DNA of 64,000 nt from assembly GCF_009695765.1 (NCBI RefSeq), contig NZ_VUNI01000014.1:1-64000 (forward strand). Direction: 5' to 3'. The position numbers and the translations under genes are program-made. The notes under the pieces are model-generated. The model was not told where the DNA came from. It saw only the letters and a program-made list of their open reading frames with translations, and did no database searches. Position 1 is the stretch's first letter. Each line of letters starts with the position of its first letter. Shown piece after piece: positions 24,568-34,265 of this stretch. This DNA comes from Roseburia porci (lineage in GTDB: Bacteria; Bacillota; Clostridia; Lachnospirales; Lachnospiraceae).

Positions 24568-24605
24568 AGAGGACATCTTCTAAATTTCTTTAGAAAATGT
24601 CCTCT
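24568..24605 (-). terminator. Strong intrinsic terminator between lysS and the ICE
   Basis: Minus strand: AGAGGACAT with inner TTCTAAA arms pairs with the mirrored ATGTCCTCT, followed by TTTTTTGC. It is 140 bases downstream of the lysS stop and insulates the ICE from lysS transcription. Confidence 0.85.
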
Positions 24606-24682
24606 AAGTAGTTCATATTTGATTGAATTTAACTCTAGTCAGATTGTGTACTCTTTCATACTGTTGTAAATGACTATACCAA

Positions 24683-24706
24683 AATGCGTCCTTTAATGCG
24701 TCCTTT
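24683..24706. repeat. Tandem 12-bp direct repeat near the ICE end
   Basis: AATGCGTCCTTT occurs twice in direct tandem, between lysS and the terminator. Such short repeats near an element edge may be recombinase arm sites or attachment remnants. There is no integrase in the window to test this. Confidence 0.35.
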
Positions 24707-24745
24707 GACACATCCAGATGCCTCAAACCCGTGTAAATAAAGGCT

Positions 24746-26245
24746 TTATTTATCTAATGACTTCATCGTCGGGAACAGTAATACATCGCGGATTGCCGGT
24801 GAGTTTGTCAGTAACATAACCAGACGGTCAATTCCGTATCCGATTCCACCTGTTGGCGGCATTCCGATATCAAGTGCGTTTAAGAAGTCTTCGTCGGTGT
24901 GGTTTGCTTCCTCATCTCCTGCAGCAAATGCAGCTTCCTGAGCAGCAAAACGTGTTCTCTGATCGATTGGATCATTTAACTCTGAGTATGCGTTACACAT
25001 TTCACGTCCATAGATGAATAACTCAAAACGCTCTACATAATCCGGATTTTCCGGTTTTCTCTTGGTAAGTGGAGAGATTTCTACCGGATGATCCATTACG
25101 AAAGTAGGCTGGATCAGTTTCTCTTCTACGAATTCCTCGAAGAACAGGTTTAAGATATCGCCTTTTTCATGTCTCTCTTCGTACTCTACATGGTGTTCGT
25201 CAGCGACTTTTTTCGCTTCTTCTGTAGAGTGGATCTCATTGAAATCAACACCTGCATATTTTTTAACTGCGTCAAGCATGGTGATTCGCTCGAATGGTTT
25301 GCCGAGGTCGATCATTTCTTCTGCGTATGGGATCAGTGTTGTTCCACATACTTCCTGGGCAACATAACGGAACATGTTCTCTGTAAGATCCATCATTCCA
25401 TAGTAATCGGTATATGCCTGATATAACTCCATCAGTGTGAATTCCGGGTTATGTCTTGTGTCGGTTCCTTCATTACGGAATACACGTCCGATCTCATATA
25501 CACGCTCTAATCCGCCGACGATCAGTCTCTTTAAGTAAAGCTCAAGGGAAATACGTAATTTTACGTCCTCGTCAAGTGCGTTAAAGTGTGTCTCAAATGG
25601 TCTTGCTGCTGCACCACCTGCATTGGCAACAAGCATTGGTGTCTCAACTTCCATGAAGTTCTGTCCGTCAAGGTAACGGCGGATTGCACTGATGATCTGG
25701 GAACGTTTTACGAAAGTATCCTTTACATCAGAGTTCATGATCAGATCCACATATCTCTGACGATATCTGGTGTCTGTATCTGTAAGACCATGATATTTTT
25801 CCGGAAGAATCTGTAAGCTCTTGGATAAAAGAGTTACCTCTGTTGCATGGATGGAAATCTCACCTGTTTTGGTCTTGAAAACGGTTCCTTTGATTCCTAA
25901 GATATCACCAACATCGTATTTTTTGAAATCCTTGTAGGAATCCTCTCCGATGTTGTCTCTTGCAACATAGGCCTGAATGCTGCCCTTTAAATCCTGGATA
26001 TTGCAGAAGGATGCTTTACCCATGACACGTTTGAACATCATACGACCTGCAACTGATACTTCTTTTCCGTCCATTTCCTCAAAGTTATCTTTGATATCAG
26101 CGCTGTGCGCGGTCACATCATATTTTGTGATCTGGAATGGGTCTTTTCCATTCTCCTGTAATTCCTGTAATTTTTCACGACGAACCTTTAACAGCTGGTT
26201 TACATCCTGCTGTGCATTGTTCTGTCCATTTTTCTGCTCTGCCAT
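24746..26245 (-). CDS. lysS: Lysyl-tRNA synthetase (class II)
   Basis: A 499-residue class IIb lysyl-tRNA synthetase that charges tRNA-Lys with lysine using ATP. The N-terminal OB-fold anticodon-binding domain (about 60-165, [16 protein letters not shown]) is followed by the catalytic domain: motif 2 [22 protein letters not shown] and motif 3 [13 protein letters not shown] near the C-terminus. It starts 46 bases after greA on the same transcript. Length is as expected for the family. The ICE lies at its 3' side. Confidence 0.97.
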   Translation of the reverse strand: MAEQKNGQNNAQQDVNQLLKVRREKLQELQENGKDPFQITKYDVTAHSADIKDNFEEMDGKEVSVAGRMMFKRVMGKASFCNIQDLKGSIQAYVARDNIGEDSYKDFKKYDVGDILGIKGTVFKTKTGEISIHATEVTLLSKSLQILPEKYHGLTDTDTRYRQRYVDLIMNSDVKDTFVKRSQIISAIRRYLDGQNFMEVETPMLVANAGGAAARPFETHFNALDEDVKLRISLELYLKRLIVGGLERVYEIGRVFRNEGTDTRHNPEFTLMELYQAYTDYYGMMDLTENMFRYVAQEVCGTTLIPYAEEMIDLGKPFERITMLDAVKKYAGVDFNEIHSTEEAKKVADEHHVEYEERHEKGDILNLFFEEFVEEKLIQPTFVMDHPVEISPLTKRKPENPDYVERFELFIYGREMCNAYSELNDPIDQRTRFAAQEAAFAAGDEEANHTDEDFLNALDIGMPPTGGIGYGIDRLVMLLTNSPAIRDVLLFPTMKSLDK

Positions 26246-26291
26246 TGTTTCCTCCGTTCTTACAGCGGGACGCTGTTTTGCGCCGGCCGTA

Positions 26292-26777
26292 TTATTCTAC
26301 ATTTGAACGCTGGATCTCAAGTACTTTGTACTCTAATTCTCCAGCCTGTGTCTCAACTGTTACTACGTCTCCTACTTTCTTGCCAAGTAATGCTTTTCCT
26401 ACTGGAGACTCATTTGAAATCTTGCCTTTTAAGCTGTTTGCCTCTGTAGATCCTACGATTTTGTACTCTAACTCTTCGTCAAATTCGCAGTCTAAGATAC
26501 GTACTTTACATCCAATGCTGATCGCATCGAGGTTCACTTCTTCCTCTACAACGACTTCTGCATTTTTTAAGATTTTCTCGATCTGCTCGATACGGGCTTC
26601 GATATCGCGCTGCTCATCTTTTGCTGCATCATACTCTGCGTTCTCGGATAAGTCTCCCTGCTCACGGGCTTCTTTGATCTTCTGAGAGATCTCTTTACGT
26701 TTTACAACTTTTAAGTCTTCCAACTCATCTTCAAGTTTTCTAAGACCTTCGTAGGTCAAAATGTTTTTTTTGTCCAT
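26292..26777 (-). CDS. greA: Transcription elongation factor GreA
   Basis: A 161-residue GreA. The N-terminal coiled coil (about 8-75, [17 protein letters not shown] with the acidic tip Asp/Glu) enters the RNA polymerase secondary channel and promotes cleavage of backtracked RNA. The C-terminal FKBP-like domain contains [14 protein letters not shown]. An upstream in-frame start exists at 26810, but the ATG at 26777 has AAGGG before it. Leading gene of the greA-lysS operon, driven by the promoter at 26854-26882. Confidence 0.95.
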   Translation of the reverse strand: MDKKNILTYEGLRKLEDELEDLKVVKRKEISQKIKEAREQGDLSENAEYDAAKDEQRDIEARIEQIEKILKNAEVVVEEEVNLDAISIGCKVRILDCEFDEELEYKIVGSTEANSLKGKISNESPVGKALLGKKVGDVVTVETQAGELEYKVLEIQRSNVE

Positions 26778-26853
26778 TCTTTTACCCTTCTTTTTTATTA
26801 ATTCCCGCATTCGATACTCCAGAATGGGGTAATTCGCCTAATTTAACCAATGT

Positions 26854-26882
26854 ATTATATCTGAAAGCCCCGGAACTGTCAA
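26854..26882 (-). promoter_or_regulatory. Consensus sigma-A promoter of greA-lysS
   Basis: Minus strand: TTGACA, 17-base spacer, TATAAT, a perfect match on both boxes. It lies in the gap between dusB and greA. Confidence 0.88.
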
Positions 26883-26913
26883 GGCTTGCGGTGCTTTCCA
26901 GACATACTATCTG

Positions 26914-27885
26914 TTATTTTTTTAACAATCTTTCCAGTTCTTCATAGCTCTCTACTGCATTGATCGCTACACGAAGTTTTGCTGAATTTGGATATCCTGC
27001 CGTATACCATGCCGCATGTTTGCGGATTTCGCGAATTCCAGTGTATTCTCCTTTGAATTCGAGCATCATTTTTGCATGGCGCAGAATCATGTCTGTCACT
27101 TCCTCCGCCGATGGTTTCGGGAGTTTTTCGCCTGTCCTGAAATAATGAAGGATCTGTTCAAAAATCCATGGATTGCCCTGTGCGCCACGGCCGATCATAA
27201 AGCCGTCGCAGCCGGTCTGCTCTTTCATCGCGATGACATCCTCTGCGGTAAGCAGGTCGCCATTTCCGATCACCGGTATGGATACTGCTTCTTTTACCTG
27301 ACGGATGATGTCCCAGTCTGCTTTTCCGGAATAATACTGCTCTCTGGTCCTTCCGTGTACCGCAACTGCTGCTGCACCGGATTCCTGTGCGACCCTTGCC
27401 ATCTCTACTGCATTGACATGCTCATCGTCAAATCCTTTGCGGATCTTGACTGTGACCGGTTTCTGGATCGCTTTGACGGTTTTTTCTATGATTTTTCCCG
27501 CAAGAACGGGATTTTTCATAAGCGCGGAGCCCTCTCCGTTGTTGACGATCTTTGGCACCGGGCAGCCCATGTTGATGTCTAAGATATCAAACGGGCGTTC
27601 CTCGATCTCATGGGCAATCTGTGAGATGATATCCGGGTCTGAACCAAACAGCTGCAAAGATACGGGATTTTCCCGAGGATCGATCTCTAAAAGCGCCTGT
27701 GTATTCTTGTTTTTATACAGGATTGCTTTGGCAGATACCATCTCCATACAGAGAAGTCCTGCGCCTTTTTCCTTGCATAGTAAGCGAAATGGCAGGTCCG
27801 TCACACCTGCCATAGGAGCCAATATTAAGTTATTTTCTAAGGTTACGTTGCCGATCTGAAGCGGCGTGATCTTATTTTGTTTCAT
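26914..27885 (-). CDS. dusB: tRNA-dihydrouridine synthase B
   Basis: A 323-residue FMN-dependent TIM-barrel enzyme that reduces specific uridines in the tRNA D-loop. Visible landmarks: LAPMAGVTDLPFRLL at the N-terminus, DINMGCPVPKIV with the catalytic Cys, VTVKIRKGF, VHGRTREQYYSG, and GCDGFMIGRGAQGNPW near the phosphate-binding loop. Last gene of the argF-birA-DUF6145-coaX-dusB operon, 27 bases after coaX. Confidence 0.93.
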   Translation of the reverse strand: MKQNKITPLQIGNVTLENNLILAPMAGVTDLPFRLLCKEKGAGLLCMEMVSAKAILYKNKNTQALLEIDPRENPVSLQLFGSDPDIISQIAHEIEERPFDILDINMGCPVPKIVNNGEGSALMKNPVLAGKIIEKTVKAIQKPVTVKIRKGFDDEHVNAVEMARVAQESGAAAVAVHGRTREQYYSGKADWDIIRQVKEAVSIPVIGNGDLLTAEDVIAMKEQTGCDGFMIGRGAQGNPWIFEQILHYFRTGEKLPKPSAEEVTDMILRHAKMMLEFKGEYTGIREIRKHAAWYTAGYPNSAKLRVAINAVESYEELERLLKK

Positions 27886-27912
27886 TTTGTTTTGGCTGCA
27901 TTCCGTTGTTGT

Positions 27913-28698
27913 TTATTTTGTCTTGCGGTTCTGTTTCTTATACACGCGGTAAATACCCTGCAGTGTCAGGTTGGAATCGTAGATATCGATGCTTTCTGTC
28001 TCATTTGCGATGATACGGCCAAGTCCACCGGTTGCTACGACTTTGATCTTGCCAAGCTGTGCTTCTTCCTGCATTTTGCGGATGATATACTCGGTCTGAC
28101 CGATCTGTCCATACATCAGTCCTGCCTGCATACTGCTGATCGTCTCTTTTGCAAGGATGCTCTGTGGTTTTTTGATCTCGATCTCCGGAAGTTTTGCTGC
28201 GTCCTGCCACAGTGCTTTTGCGGAAATGCGGATTCCAGGTGCTGTAACTCCGTATAAAAATGAGCCGTTTGCATCTACGAGATCGTAGGTTGTTGCTGTA
28301 CCGTAGTCAATGACGATGACTGGTCCGCCGTAGATCTCATATGCAGCAACTGCGTCCACGATTCGGTCTGCACCGATCTGCTGTGGATTCTGTGTTACGA
28401 TACGGATTCCGGTCTTGATTCCGGATTCTACGATGATTGGTTTGATGTCAAAATATTTGATCATTGCACCTTCTAAAGAATGCATGATATTTGGTACGAC
28501 TGAGCAGATGATTGCATCATTGATCGAACCCGGTTCAATGTTGTTGTTCTGGATCAATGTTGTAAGAATCATTGCATATTCATCCGATGTTCTCGGCATT
28601 TTCGTAGTAATGCGGAAGCTTGCCGCCATCTGGTCTTTTTCCTGGTCAAATACACCTACTGTTATATTTGTATTTCCTACATCTATCGTTAATACCAT
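27913..28698 (-). CDS. coaX: Type III pantothenate kinase
   Basis: A 261-residue CoaX, phosphorylating pantothenate as the first step of coenzyme A synthesis. The ASKHA-fold motifs are visible: phosphate-1 [27 protein letters not shown], phosphate-2 [11 protein letters not shown] and the adenosine-loop region [11 protein letters not shown]. Unlike types I and II it needs a monovalent cation. It overlaps no neighbour; DUF6145 ends 3 bases before it and dusB follows. Confidence 0.95.
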   Translation of the reverse strand: MVLTIDVGNTNITVGVFDQEKDQMAASFRITTKMPRTSDEYAMILTTLIQNNNIEPGSINDAIICSVVPNIMHSLEGAMIKYFDIKPIIVESGIKTGIRIVTQNPQQIGADRIVDAVAAYEIYGGPVIVIDYGTATTYDLVDANGSFLYGVTAPGIRISAKALWQDAAKLPEIEIKKPQSILAKETISSMQAGLMYGQIGQTEYIIRKMQEEAQLGKIKVVATGGLGRIIANETESIDIYDSNLTLQGIYRVYKKQNRKTK

Positions 28699-28701
28699 AA
28701 T

Positions 28702-29049
28702 TTACTCCTCCTCGTCAAAACCTTCTCCAAGAAACATGATCCGGTAATATGTTTCCACGGATTCCAGAAGTTCACGTTTTGTGTTCTGATACTGCTTGAT
28801 CTTTAAAACGCTTCCGATCTCATCGTACAGAAGGTCATTTTCATCGCAGGAGGTACGGAATTCCAGTTCCCCGTCCTCATTGAATACCAGCTGCAGGATT
28901 CCTCCGACATCTTCGGTAAAAAGTACGCACATAATGCGGAGTTCATCCTTGATCGTATCCGGTAAACCGGTAAAATTCTCATTGAGATAATATTTTTTAT
29001 TGTATGCACTGGCTCCACAGAGCACGATTTCCTCATTAGACATAGCCAT
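28702..29049 (-). CDS. DUF6145 family protein
   Basis: A 115-residue soluble protein beginning MAMSNEEIVLCGASAYNKKYY, with FTEDVGGILQLVFNEDGEL and a helical C-terminus. It matches, as I recall, the DUF6145 family found between birA and coaX in Lachnospiraceae; it has no known function. It overlaps the birA stop by 14 bases, so it is coupled. An internal ATG at 29043 is an alternative start. Confidence 0.7.
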   Translation of the reverse strand: MAMSNEEIVLCGASAYNKKYYLNENFTGLPDTIKDELRIMCVLFTEDVGGILQLVFNEDGELEFRTSCDENDLLYDEIGSVLKIKQYQNTKRELLESVETYYRIMFLGEGFDEEE

Positions 29050-30013
29050 ATAATCCTCTTACCGATACTTCTCCGCTGGATACCATTTTGCGGGATTCCC
29101 AGGTATCCACGATCAGTTCGCCTTTCTTTGTGATTCCCATTGCTTTTCCCTCGAAGGGCTCCTTCGGGTCTAAGACTCTTACGCTTTTGTTCATGTTGAC
29201 AAGTATGGAGTTATATTCCTTTACCAGTCCGCTCAGATCCTCGGTCTCCATGAAAATTGCATAATAATGTTCAAACTGCTCCAGTATCTGCTCGATCAGT
29301 TCCGCTCTGCGGATTCGTTTTCCGGTCTGTAAAAGTATGGAGCTTGCGGTCTCAGCAATCTCCTCCGGAAAATGCTCATTATGTACGTTGATTCCGATTC
29401 CGATCACGATATGGTTGATAAAATCGAACTGCGCACTCATTTCTGTCAGTATTCCACAGATTTTCTTACCTCCGATGACAATGTCATTCGGCCATTTAAT
29501 AAGCGCTTCTGTGTCGGCACATTTGGAGATTGCTCTTGCAACAGCCATTGCTGCGACAAGTGTAAGCATGGATGCATGATTCGGGTTCATCTCCGGTTTC
29601 AACAGAAGTGTCATAAAAATTCCCGTTCCAGACGGTGAATCCCAGCTTCTGCCTCTTCGTCCGCGTCCTGATTCCTGATGGTCCGCAACGACAAGTGTGC
29701 CGCTTGGATGTCCTTCCTCTGCGAGCTCTTTGGCTCTTATGTTCGTGGAATCGGTCACATCATAATAATAGATCTCCTGTCCTGCCCACGTTGTATTGCG
29801 GATGCTTTCCAGTTCTACTTTATTCATAAGATCCGGCGCAGATACGATGTGATACCCTTTATTCGGTACTGCCTCGATCTCATATCCGGCTTCTTTTAGC
29901 TGTTTAATTGCTTTCCAGACTGCGGTTCTGGATACTCCGAATTTATTGCACAGGTCCTGGCCGGAAACATATCCATCGGTCTCCCTCAGGGCCTCAAGAA
30001 TCTCTGATTTCAT
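29036..30013 (-). CDS. birA: Biotin ligase / biotin operon repressor BirA
   Basis: A 325-residue bifunctional BirA: an N-terminal winged helix (about 1-60, SGQDLCNKFGVSRTAVWKAIKQL) for DNA binding and a central ligase domain with the biotinyl-AMP motif GRGRRGRSWDS, the lysine-binding KWPNDI and the SH3-like C-terminus. It attaches biotin to carboxylases and, as the full-length form, should repress biotin genes. It lies 8 bases after argF and overlaps DUF6145. Confidence 0.95.
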   Translation of the reverse strand: MKSEILEALRETDGYVSGQDLCNKFGVSRTAVWKAIKQLKEAGYEIEAVPNKGYHIVSAPDLMNKVELESIRNTTWAGQEIYYYDVTDSTNIRAKELAEEGHPSGTLVVADHQESGRGRRGRSWDSPSGTGIFMTLLLKPEMNPNHASMLTLVAAMAVARAISKCADTEALIKWPNDIVIGGKKICGILTEMSAQFDFINHIVIGIGINVHNEHFPEEIAETASSILLQTGKRIRRAELIEQILEQFEHYYAIFMETEDLSGLVKEYNSILVNMNKSVRVLDPKEPFEGKAMGITKKGELIVDTWESRKMVSSGEVSVRGLYGYV

Positions 30014-30021
30014 AATTCTCC

Positions 30022-31014
30022 TTATTCGTCAGAAAGTGTAGCTTTCATTACGGCTTTGATCGTATGCATACGGTTCTCTGCCTCGTCAAATACAACAGAA
30101 CGAGGTCCTTCAAATACCTCATCGGTTACTTCCATCTCACTCAGGCCGAATTTCTCATGAATCTGACGTCCAACTCCGGTCTTTAAATCGTGGAAGGCTG
30201 GAAGACAATGCATGAAAATTGCGGTATCTTTGGCATTTTCAAATGCTTTTGCATTGACCTGATATGGCAAAAGATCTTTGATTCGCTCTGCCCATACTTC
30301 CTCTGGTTCGCCCATGGATACCCACACATCTGTGTAGATGACATCTGCATCTTTTGTTGCTTCCGCTACGTTTTCAGTCAGTGTGATGGATGCTCCGGTC
30401 TCTGCTGCCGTCTTTTTGCAGTATGCAACGAGGTCTTCTGCCGGGAAGTATTTCTTATTGGTGCATGCCACAAAATCCATGCCAAGCTTTGCACAGGTTA
30501 CCATGAGAGAATTGCCCATGTTGTAACGCGCATCACCCATGTATACAAACTTGATTCCTTTCAGATGTCCGAATTTCTCGCGAACGGTCAGCATATCTGC
30601 TAACATCTGTGTCGGATGGAATTCATTGGTCAGTCCGTTCCATACTGGAACTCCTGCATATTTGGCAAGTTCTTCTACAATGTCCTGTCCATAACCACGG
30701 TATTCGATTCCATCAAACATGCGGCCAAGCACCCTTGCAGTGTCCGCAATGCTTTCCTTTTTGCCGATCTGTGAACCGCTTGGATCCAGATAGGTTACAT
30801 GCATACCGAGGTCATGTGCAGCCACTTCGAAAGAGCATCTGGTACGGGTACTTGTTTTCTCAAAAATCAGTGCGATGTTTTTGCCGATCAGGCTGTCATG
30901 CATCACGCCCTGATGCTTTTTCTGCTTCAACTCTGCGGCAAGATCAATCAGATAAATGATCTCCTCTGGAGTGTAATCCATAAGTTTCAAAAAGTTCCGT
31001 CCTTTTAATGTCAT
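30022..31014 (-). CDS. argF: Ornithine carbamoyltransferase
   Basis: A 330-residue enzyme joining carbamoyl phosphate and ornithine to citrulline. The carbamoyl-phosphate loop [16 protein letters not shown], the HPTQ motif ([11 protein letters not shown]), ornithine-binding [11 protein letters not shown] and HCLPAFHD are present, so it is OTC rather than aspartate carbamoyltransferase. Putrescine carbamoyltransferase is less likely. It heads the operon with birA and others, behind the promoter at 31046-31074. Confidence 0.93.
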   Translation of the reverse strand: MTLKGRNFLKLMDYTPEEIIYLIDLAAELKQKKHQGVMHDSLIGKNIALIFEKTSTRTRCSFEVAAHDLGMHVTYLDPSGSQIGKKESIADTARVLGRMFDGIEYRGYGQDIVEELAKYAGVPVWNGLTNEFHPTQMLADMLTVREKFGHLKGIKFVYMGDARYNMGNSLMVTCAKLGMDFVACTNKKYFPAEDLVAYCKKTAAETGASITLTENVAEATKDADVIYTDVWVSMGEPEEVWAERIKDLLPYQVNAKAFENAKDTAIFMHCLPAFHDLKTGVGRQIHEKFGLSEMEVTDEVFEGPRSVVFDEAENRMHTIKAVMKATLSDE

Positions 31015-31045
31015 AGCTCTTTCCTCCTGTTTCTACAATGATGTT

Positions 31046-31074
31046 ATTTTACCGCATTTGAAATTGGAATACAA
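31046..31074 (-). promoter_or_regulatory. Sigma-A promoter of the argF operon
   Basis: Minus strand: TTGTAT, 17-base spacer, TAAAAT, followed by CAGGAGG before the argF start. Fair match to consensus. Confidence 0.6.
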
Positions 31075-31082
31075 TAGAAAAA

Positions 31083-31118
31083 GAGCCGGCCCCTGACCTC
31101 ATGTCATGGTTCCGGCTC
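31083..31118 (-). terminator. Intrinsic terminator of the cell-wall hydrolase gene
   Basis: Minus strand: GAGCCGGAACC with GGGGCCGGCTC, followed by TTTTTC. It ends the hydrolase transcript 18 bases after its stop and precedes the argF promoter. Confidence 0.85.
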
Positions 31119-31136
31119 ATCACTGGTTATATAAAA

Positions 31137-32417
31137 TTAATAGAATACCATAGATCCAATCGCAAGTCCTGCGTGACCGGATGAGGTGGTTTTAAAGTAA
31201 TGTGCACCTCCGGTATTGTCCTGTCCGGACAATGCTGCGTTTGCAGCCTGCGTTGCTGTGGAACTTGGTCCGCTTGCAAGTACACTTGCCAGTCTACCGG
31301 AAGATGCCGGTGTGAACTGGCCTCTCTGATAAACGACTTCGTATACGCTATATGGGAATGAACCACTCTTCACACGGTTTACAACAACTGCTCCTACTGC
31401 TAACTGGCATTCATAAGATTCTCCGCCAGCTTCGCACTGGATGATCGCTGCAAGGAGTGTTGCGTCATCGACCGATGCTGCAACTGCAGATCCCTGCTGT
31501 GTCTCTGTGGCACTTGCAGAACTGATGCTCTTCTGCGCTGCTTCCGCTTCTTTCTTAGCTGCTTCAGCGGCTGCCTTCTCTGCTGCTTCTTTTCTCGCAG
31601 CCTCTTCTTCCTCCAGTGTGACTCCTGTTCCTACGTTCATTGATGTCTCAACATATTCAGCACTTACATAACAGGTCAGGGAACCATATTTAACTGCTAC
31701 CCATCCATCCTGTACTTCTGCTGAAGTATCTACGGAGATCAGATCTCCTTCCGCCAGTGTCGTAACGACCTCTGCTTCTGTGTTCTGATCCTTTCGTACT
31801 CTAAGTCCTCCAGTCAATGCTCTTGCAACTGTCTCACAATGTGCTTTTGCATAATTCAAAGCATCTGTTCCCATTACACAGTAAGCATTGTTTACATATC
31901 CGGTAAGATTGCCTGATGTGATCTTGGTCCACTCAGGTCCCGCTTCTACGATCGTAGCTCGGTCTCCCTTGTAAAGTTTACCAACGATCTGTGCATCTGA
32001 ATTTGCATCCTCGCGGACATTCAGGCTGCTGTCCTCGATATTCGCCATCAGATAATTCTGCCATTCCTGCTCCTCCGGAGTCAGTTGTGGCTCTGCCGTT
32101 CCTTCTGTCTGTACATCCGGATCCGCTGCAGCTTCGGTTTCTGCGTCATTCGCCGCAGTCACCACATCGACATCCGTCTTCTGGATATCAACGATGTCAT
32201 CTAATCTCTCTGCTGTCATTAACTGATAGTTTGTTAAAACTGCAGTTACGCCAGCTATGCCTTTCAGCTCAAAACCAGTGTTTCCTACTTTGGTGCTTTC
32301 GTCTGCCGCAGTTGTCTGCGCCTCAACGATTCCTCCGTCAGTTACCGCTGTGATTGTCATAACGCAAAGTGAACAAAGGACAACAATGCTCTCAATCACC
32401 TTTTTGTTAAGCTTCAT
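31137..32417 (-). CDS. Secreted SH3-domain SleB-like cell-wall hydrolase
   Basis: A 426-residue secreted protein with an N-terminal signal/anchor (MKLNKKVIESIVVLCSL). Two SH3b-like modules (about 125-180 and 190-255: NVREDANSDAQIVGKLYKGD and LRVRKDQNTEAEVVTTLAEGD) bind peptidoglycan. An Ala/Glu/Lys coiled coil (about 270-300) precedes a C-terminal cell-wall hydrolase_2 domain (about 320-426, LAAIIQCEAGGESYECQLAV, HYFKTTSS). Such SleB-like domains are lytic transglycosylases of the spore cortex or cell wall. A WalR-type box lies at its start site. The ATG at 32417 follows GGAGG by 6 bases. Confidence 0.88.
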   Translation of the reverse strand: MKLNKKVIESIVVLCSLCVMTITAVTDGGIVEAQTTAADESTKVGNTGFELKGIAGVTAVLTNYQLMTAERLDDIVDIQKTDVDVVTAANDAETEAAADPDVQTEGTAEPQLTPEEQEWQNYLMANIEDSSLNVREDANSDAQIVGKLYKGDRATIVEAGPEWTKITSGNLTGYVNNAYCVMGTDALNYAKAHCETVARALTGGLRVRKDQNTEAEVVTTLAEGDLISVDTSAEVQDGWVAVKYGSLTCYVSAEYVETSMNVGTGVTLEEEEAARKEAAEKAAAEAAKKEAEAAQKSISSASATETQQGSAVAASVDDATLLAAIIQCEAGGESYECQLAVGAVVVNRVKSGSFPYSVYEVVYQRGQFTPASSGRLASVLASGPSSTATQAANAALSGQDNTGGAHYFKTTSSGHAGLAIGSMVFY

Positions 32418-32493
32418 ACATAACCTCCATATGGTGTAATCCTTAAGCAAAAGTATTACACTAATGTTTCGTTTTTAAACATTATATTGCAAA

Positions 32494-32510
32494 TGTTACG
32501 AATTTGTTAC
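32494..32510 (+). promoter_or_regulatory. WalR-type binding box at the hydrolase start site
   Basis: TGTTAC-GAATT-TGTTAC matches the WalR/YycF consensus TGT[AT]A[ATC]-N5-TGT[AT]A[ATC] exactly. It lies just downstream of the minus-strand -10 box (32518-32523), so it covers about +1 to +17 of the hydrolase transcript, where binding would more likely repress than activate. Confidence 0.6.
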
Positions 32511-32517
32511 GATGGAT

Positions 32518-32546
32518 AGTATAGCAGAAAGACCGCTATTTGTCAA
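32518..32546 (-). promoter_or_regulatory. Sigma-A promoter of the cell-wall hydrolase
   Basis: Minus strand: TTGACA, 17-base spacer, TATACT. The expected start is near 32511, just upstream of the WalR-type box. Confidence 0.8.
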
Positions 32547-32571
32547 ATTTCACCCATTTTTATCCAGTTAT

Positions 32572-32874
32572 TCAGGGGAAGATTTCCTGTAAAACCGTTG
32601 ATATCAGGCGGTTTTGCGCTTCTTCATCCATTGGCTCTTTTGTGCTTCCTGAAAGTGTCTTTTCTGATGCCTGGACGCTCTGACTGGATTCCTCTTCCAT
32701 GACGATCGTAAGGTATTTTTCTACTCCGGAAATGATCCGATCTGCTTTTCTTCTCATTCCGTTTATCTTATGTATCAGTACAAGCATTCCGATAAACAGC
32801 AGTGCCTGTCCTCCAGCCATGACCGGCATCGCATATTCATGCATCCATACAATGAACTGATCCATATATTTCAC
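32572..32874 (-). CDS. Small single-pass membrane protein, unknown
   Basis: A 100-residue protein with one strong membrane segment (about 14-35, YAMPVMAGGQALLFIGMLVL) and a cytosolic tail rich in Ser/Glu. AAAAGGAGTG precedes the start. No family recognised. It stands alone between the hydrolase and the orphan 424-residue gene. Confidence 0.6.
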   Translation of the reverse strand: MKYMDQFIVWMHEYAMPVMAGGQALLFIGMLVLIHKINGMRRKADRIISGVEKYLTIVMEEESSQSVQASEKTLSGSTKEPMDEEAQNRLISTVLQEIFP

Positions 32875-32990
32875 TCCTTTTTCAATTGATCACCTTCTGT
32901 GACAGAGATCTGTCCTCCGGCTGACTCTATTGTATACGATATCTGCATTTCAAAAAAGAGCCCGCGCCCGTCTTTTCATCGCAAGTTTCG

Positions 32991-34265
32991 CTATAATCTG
33001 TCATTGGATATCAGATAACCGGAAAAACAATAGCTGAATGCATCATTAATGTTGATCAGCCTGTTATAGCCCTGTTTGGTAAGGATCTCGATCAGCTGCC
33101 CGGGATCTTGACAGTTTTCTGCCGATGTGATCCAGTAAATCGTTTCCTCTCCAAGAAATTGTTTCAAAATCTGCGGATTCCACAACTCCCGGCTGCCACA
33201 TTCCGGGACTGTCAGCCCCCTTGTTTTGTCGATAATATCCTCAAAATACAGTAAAATCTGTGGAAGATATTCCTTCAAGCTGATATTGCCAAGATGCCAG
33301 ATGCCCATACGGGACTGATTGCGTTTTTTATCCCGGTGATACTGCATGCACTCATAATCGTTGTCGTGCTGGCATTTTATTGCGCAGTCGACCCCATTCG
33401 GAGATATTCCTGCCAGACATCCCCGATCCGCCGGGAAATTCCTCCCTGTCATAAGGGATGTGTATTCGCGTGGCGAATCCCAGACCGGACCATGATACAG
33501 AAGAATGGAAGGATACGGGCTGCTGCCGAATTGCCGTTCAAACAGCTTTAACATTTCCTGAAGTTTCTGGTAATCAGAGCCGGGCCGGTCTTTGTTCTGC
33601 TCCGCATACTGTCTCGCAAATGCCTTAATACGAAGCACATTCGTACCAAATGTCCCGAAGTAAAAAAGCCAGTCATTTTCCCGTATATATCCCGATTTCA
33701 ACACTGGAATCGTCTGTCCTTCCATTCCACAGATCAATTTCGTAAGTTCATCATTTTCCATTGTAAAATGATAGCCTTCCTCCAGGTAATCGAGATTACC
33801 GCGGATTGGATCCCCGTTTCCACATAAAAAATATATATTTTCTGCTCCTGTTTTCCGGAGACTTTCATATGGATAATCAAGAAAATAGATCAGTTCCCGC
33901 CGATGTGGATGATCGATCGGTATATTGCCCGCCAGGTGCAGCCGCTGAAGCGGTGTGATATAAGGTAAAAGTACTGTGCAGGTCGGATATTTCTTTAGAA
34001 TATGAAGAAGTGCAATGATTGTGGCATACGTGTATACACCCAAAACACAAAGGTCAAGAACCGCCCCATCTTCCAACGGAAATTTATCTTCCCATAATTG
34101 CTGTTCCCGCTGGAACCGGTCTGTCTGCGCGGATTCCCGGTGATAAAATCCCGTCAGATACACATACGTTGTCCGCTGATCGTCCACGCTGTTCAAAATG
34201 CTTCCACTTTGAATGATTACGTCCTTCTGACACTGAAAAAGATGCCGATAATATCGTGATCCCAA
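32991..34265 (-). CDS. Orphan 424-residue protein, possible diverged metallo-beta-lactamase fold
   Basis: A soluble 424-residue protein starting TTG (MGSRYYRHLF...), with AAGGG 7 bases before it; only TTG is possible because a stop codon lies just upstream. Alternating strands and helices and a C-terminal IWHLGNISLKEY segment resemble the layout of metallo-beta-lactamase-like proteins. However, the usual HxHxDH motif is absent, the corresponding region reading LGVYTYATIIALLHIL. Four Cys/His residues cluster at CAIKCQHDNDYECMQYH. I do not recognise a family. It lies divergent from murG and shares the intergenic promoter region. Confidence 0.55.
   Translation of the reverse strand: MGSRYYRHLFQCQKDVIIQSGSILNSVDDQRTTYVYLTGFYHRESAQTDRFQREQQLWEDKFPLEDGAVLDLCVLGVYTYATIIALLHILKKYPTCTVLLPYITPLQRLHLAGNIPIDHPHRRELIYFLDYPYESLRKTGAENIYFLCGNGDPIRGNLDYLEEGYHFTMENDELTKLICGMEGQTIPVLKSGYIRENDWLFYFGTFGTNVLRIKAFARQYAEQNKDRPGSDYQKLQEMLKLFERQFGSSPYPSILLYHGPVWDSPREYTSLMTGRNFPADRGCLAGISPNGVDCAIKCQHDNDYECMQYHRDKKRNQSRMGIWHLGNISLKEYLPQILLYFEDIIDKTRGLTVPECGSRELWNPQILKQFLGEETIYWITSAENCQDPGQLIEILTKQGYNRLININDAFSYCFSGYLISNDRL

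Noticed and set aside
24606-24745. Integrase C-terminal remnant downstream of lysS
   Set aside because: A 38-codon open frame (VSKDALKDAFWYS...) lies here, but I could not match it to a recombinase and it may be chance.
24606-24745. tRNA gene as ICE target
   Set aside because: No cloverleaf, no TTCGAATC-type T arm and no anticodon stem can be made from this stretch.
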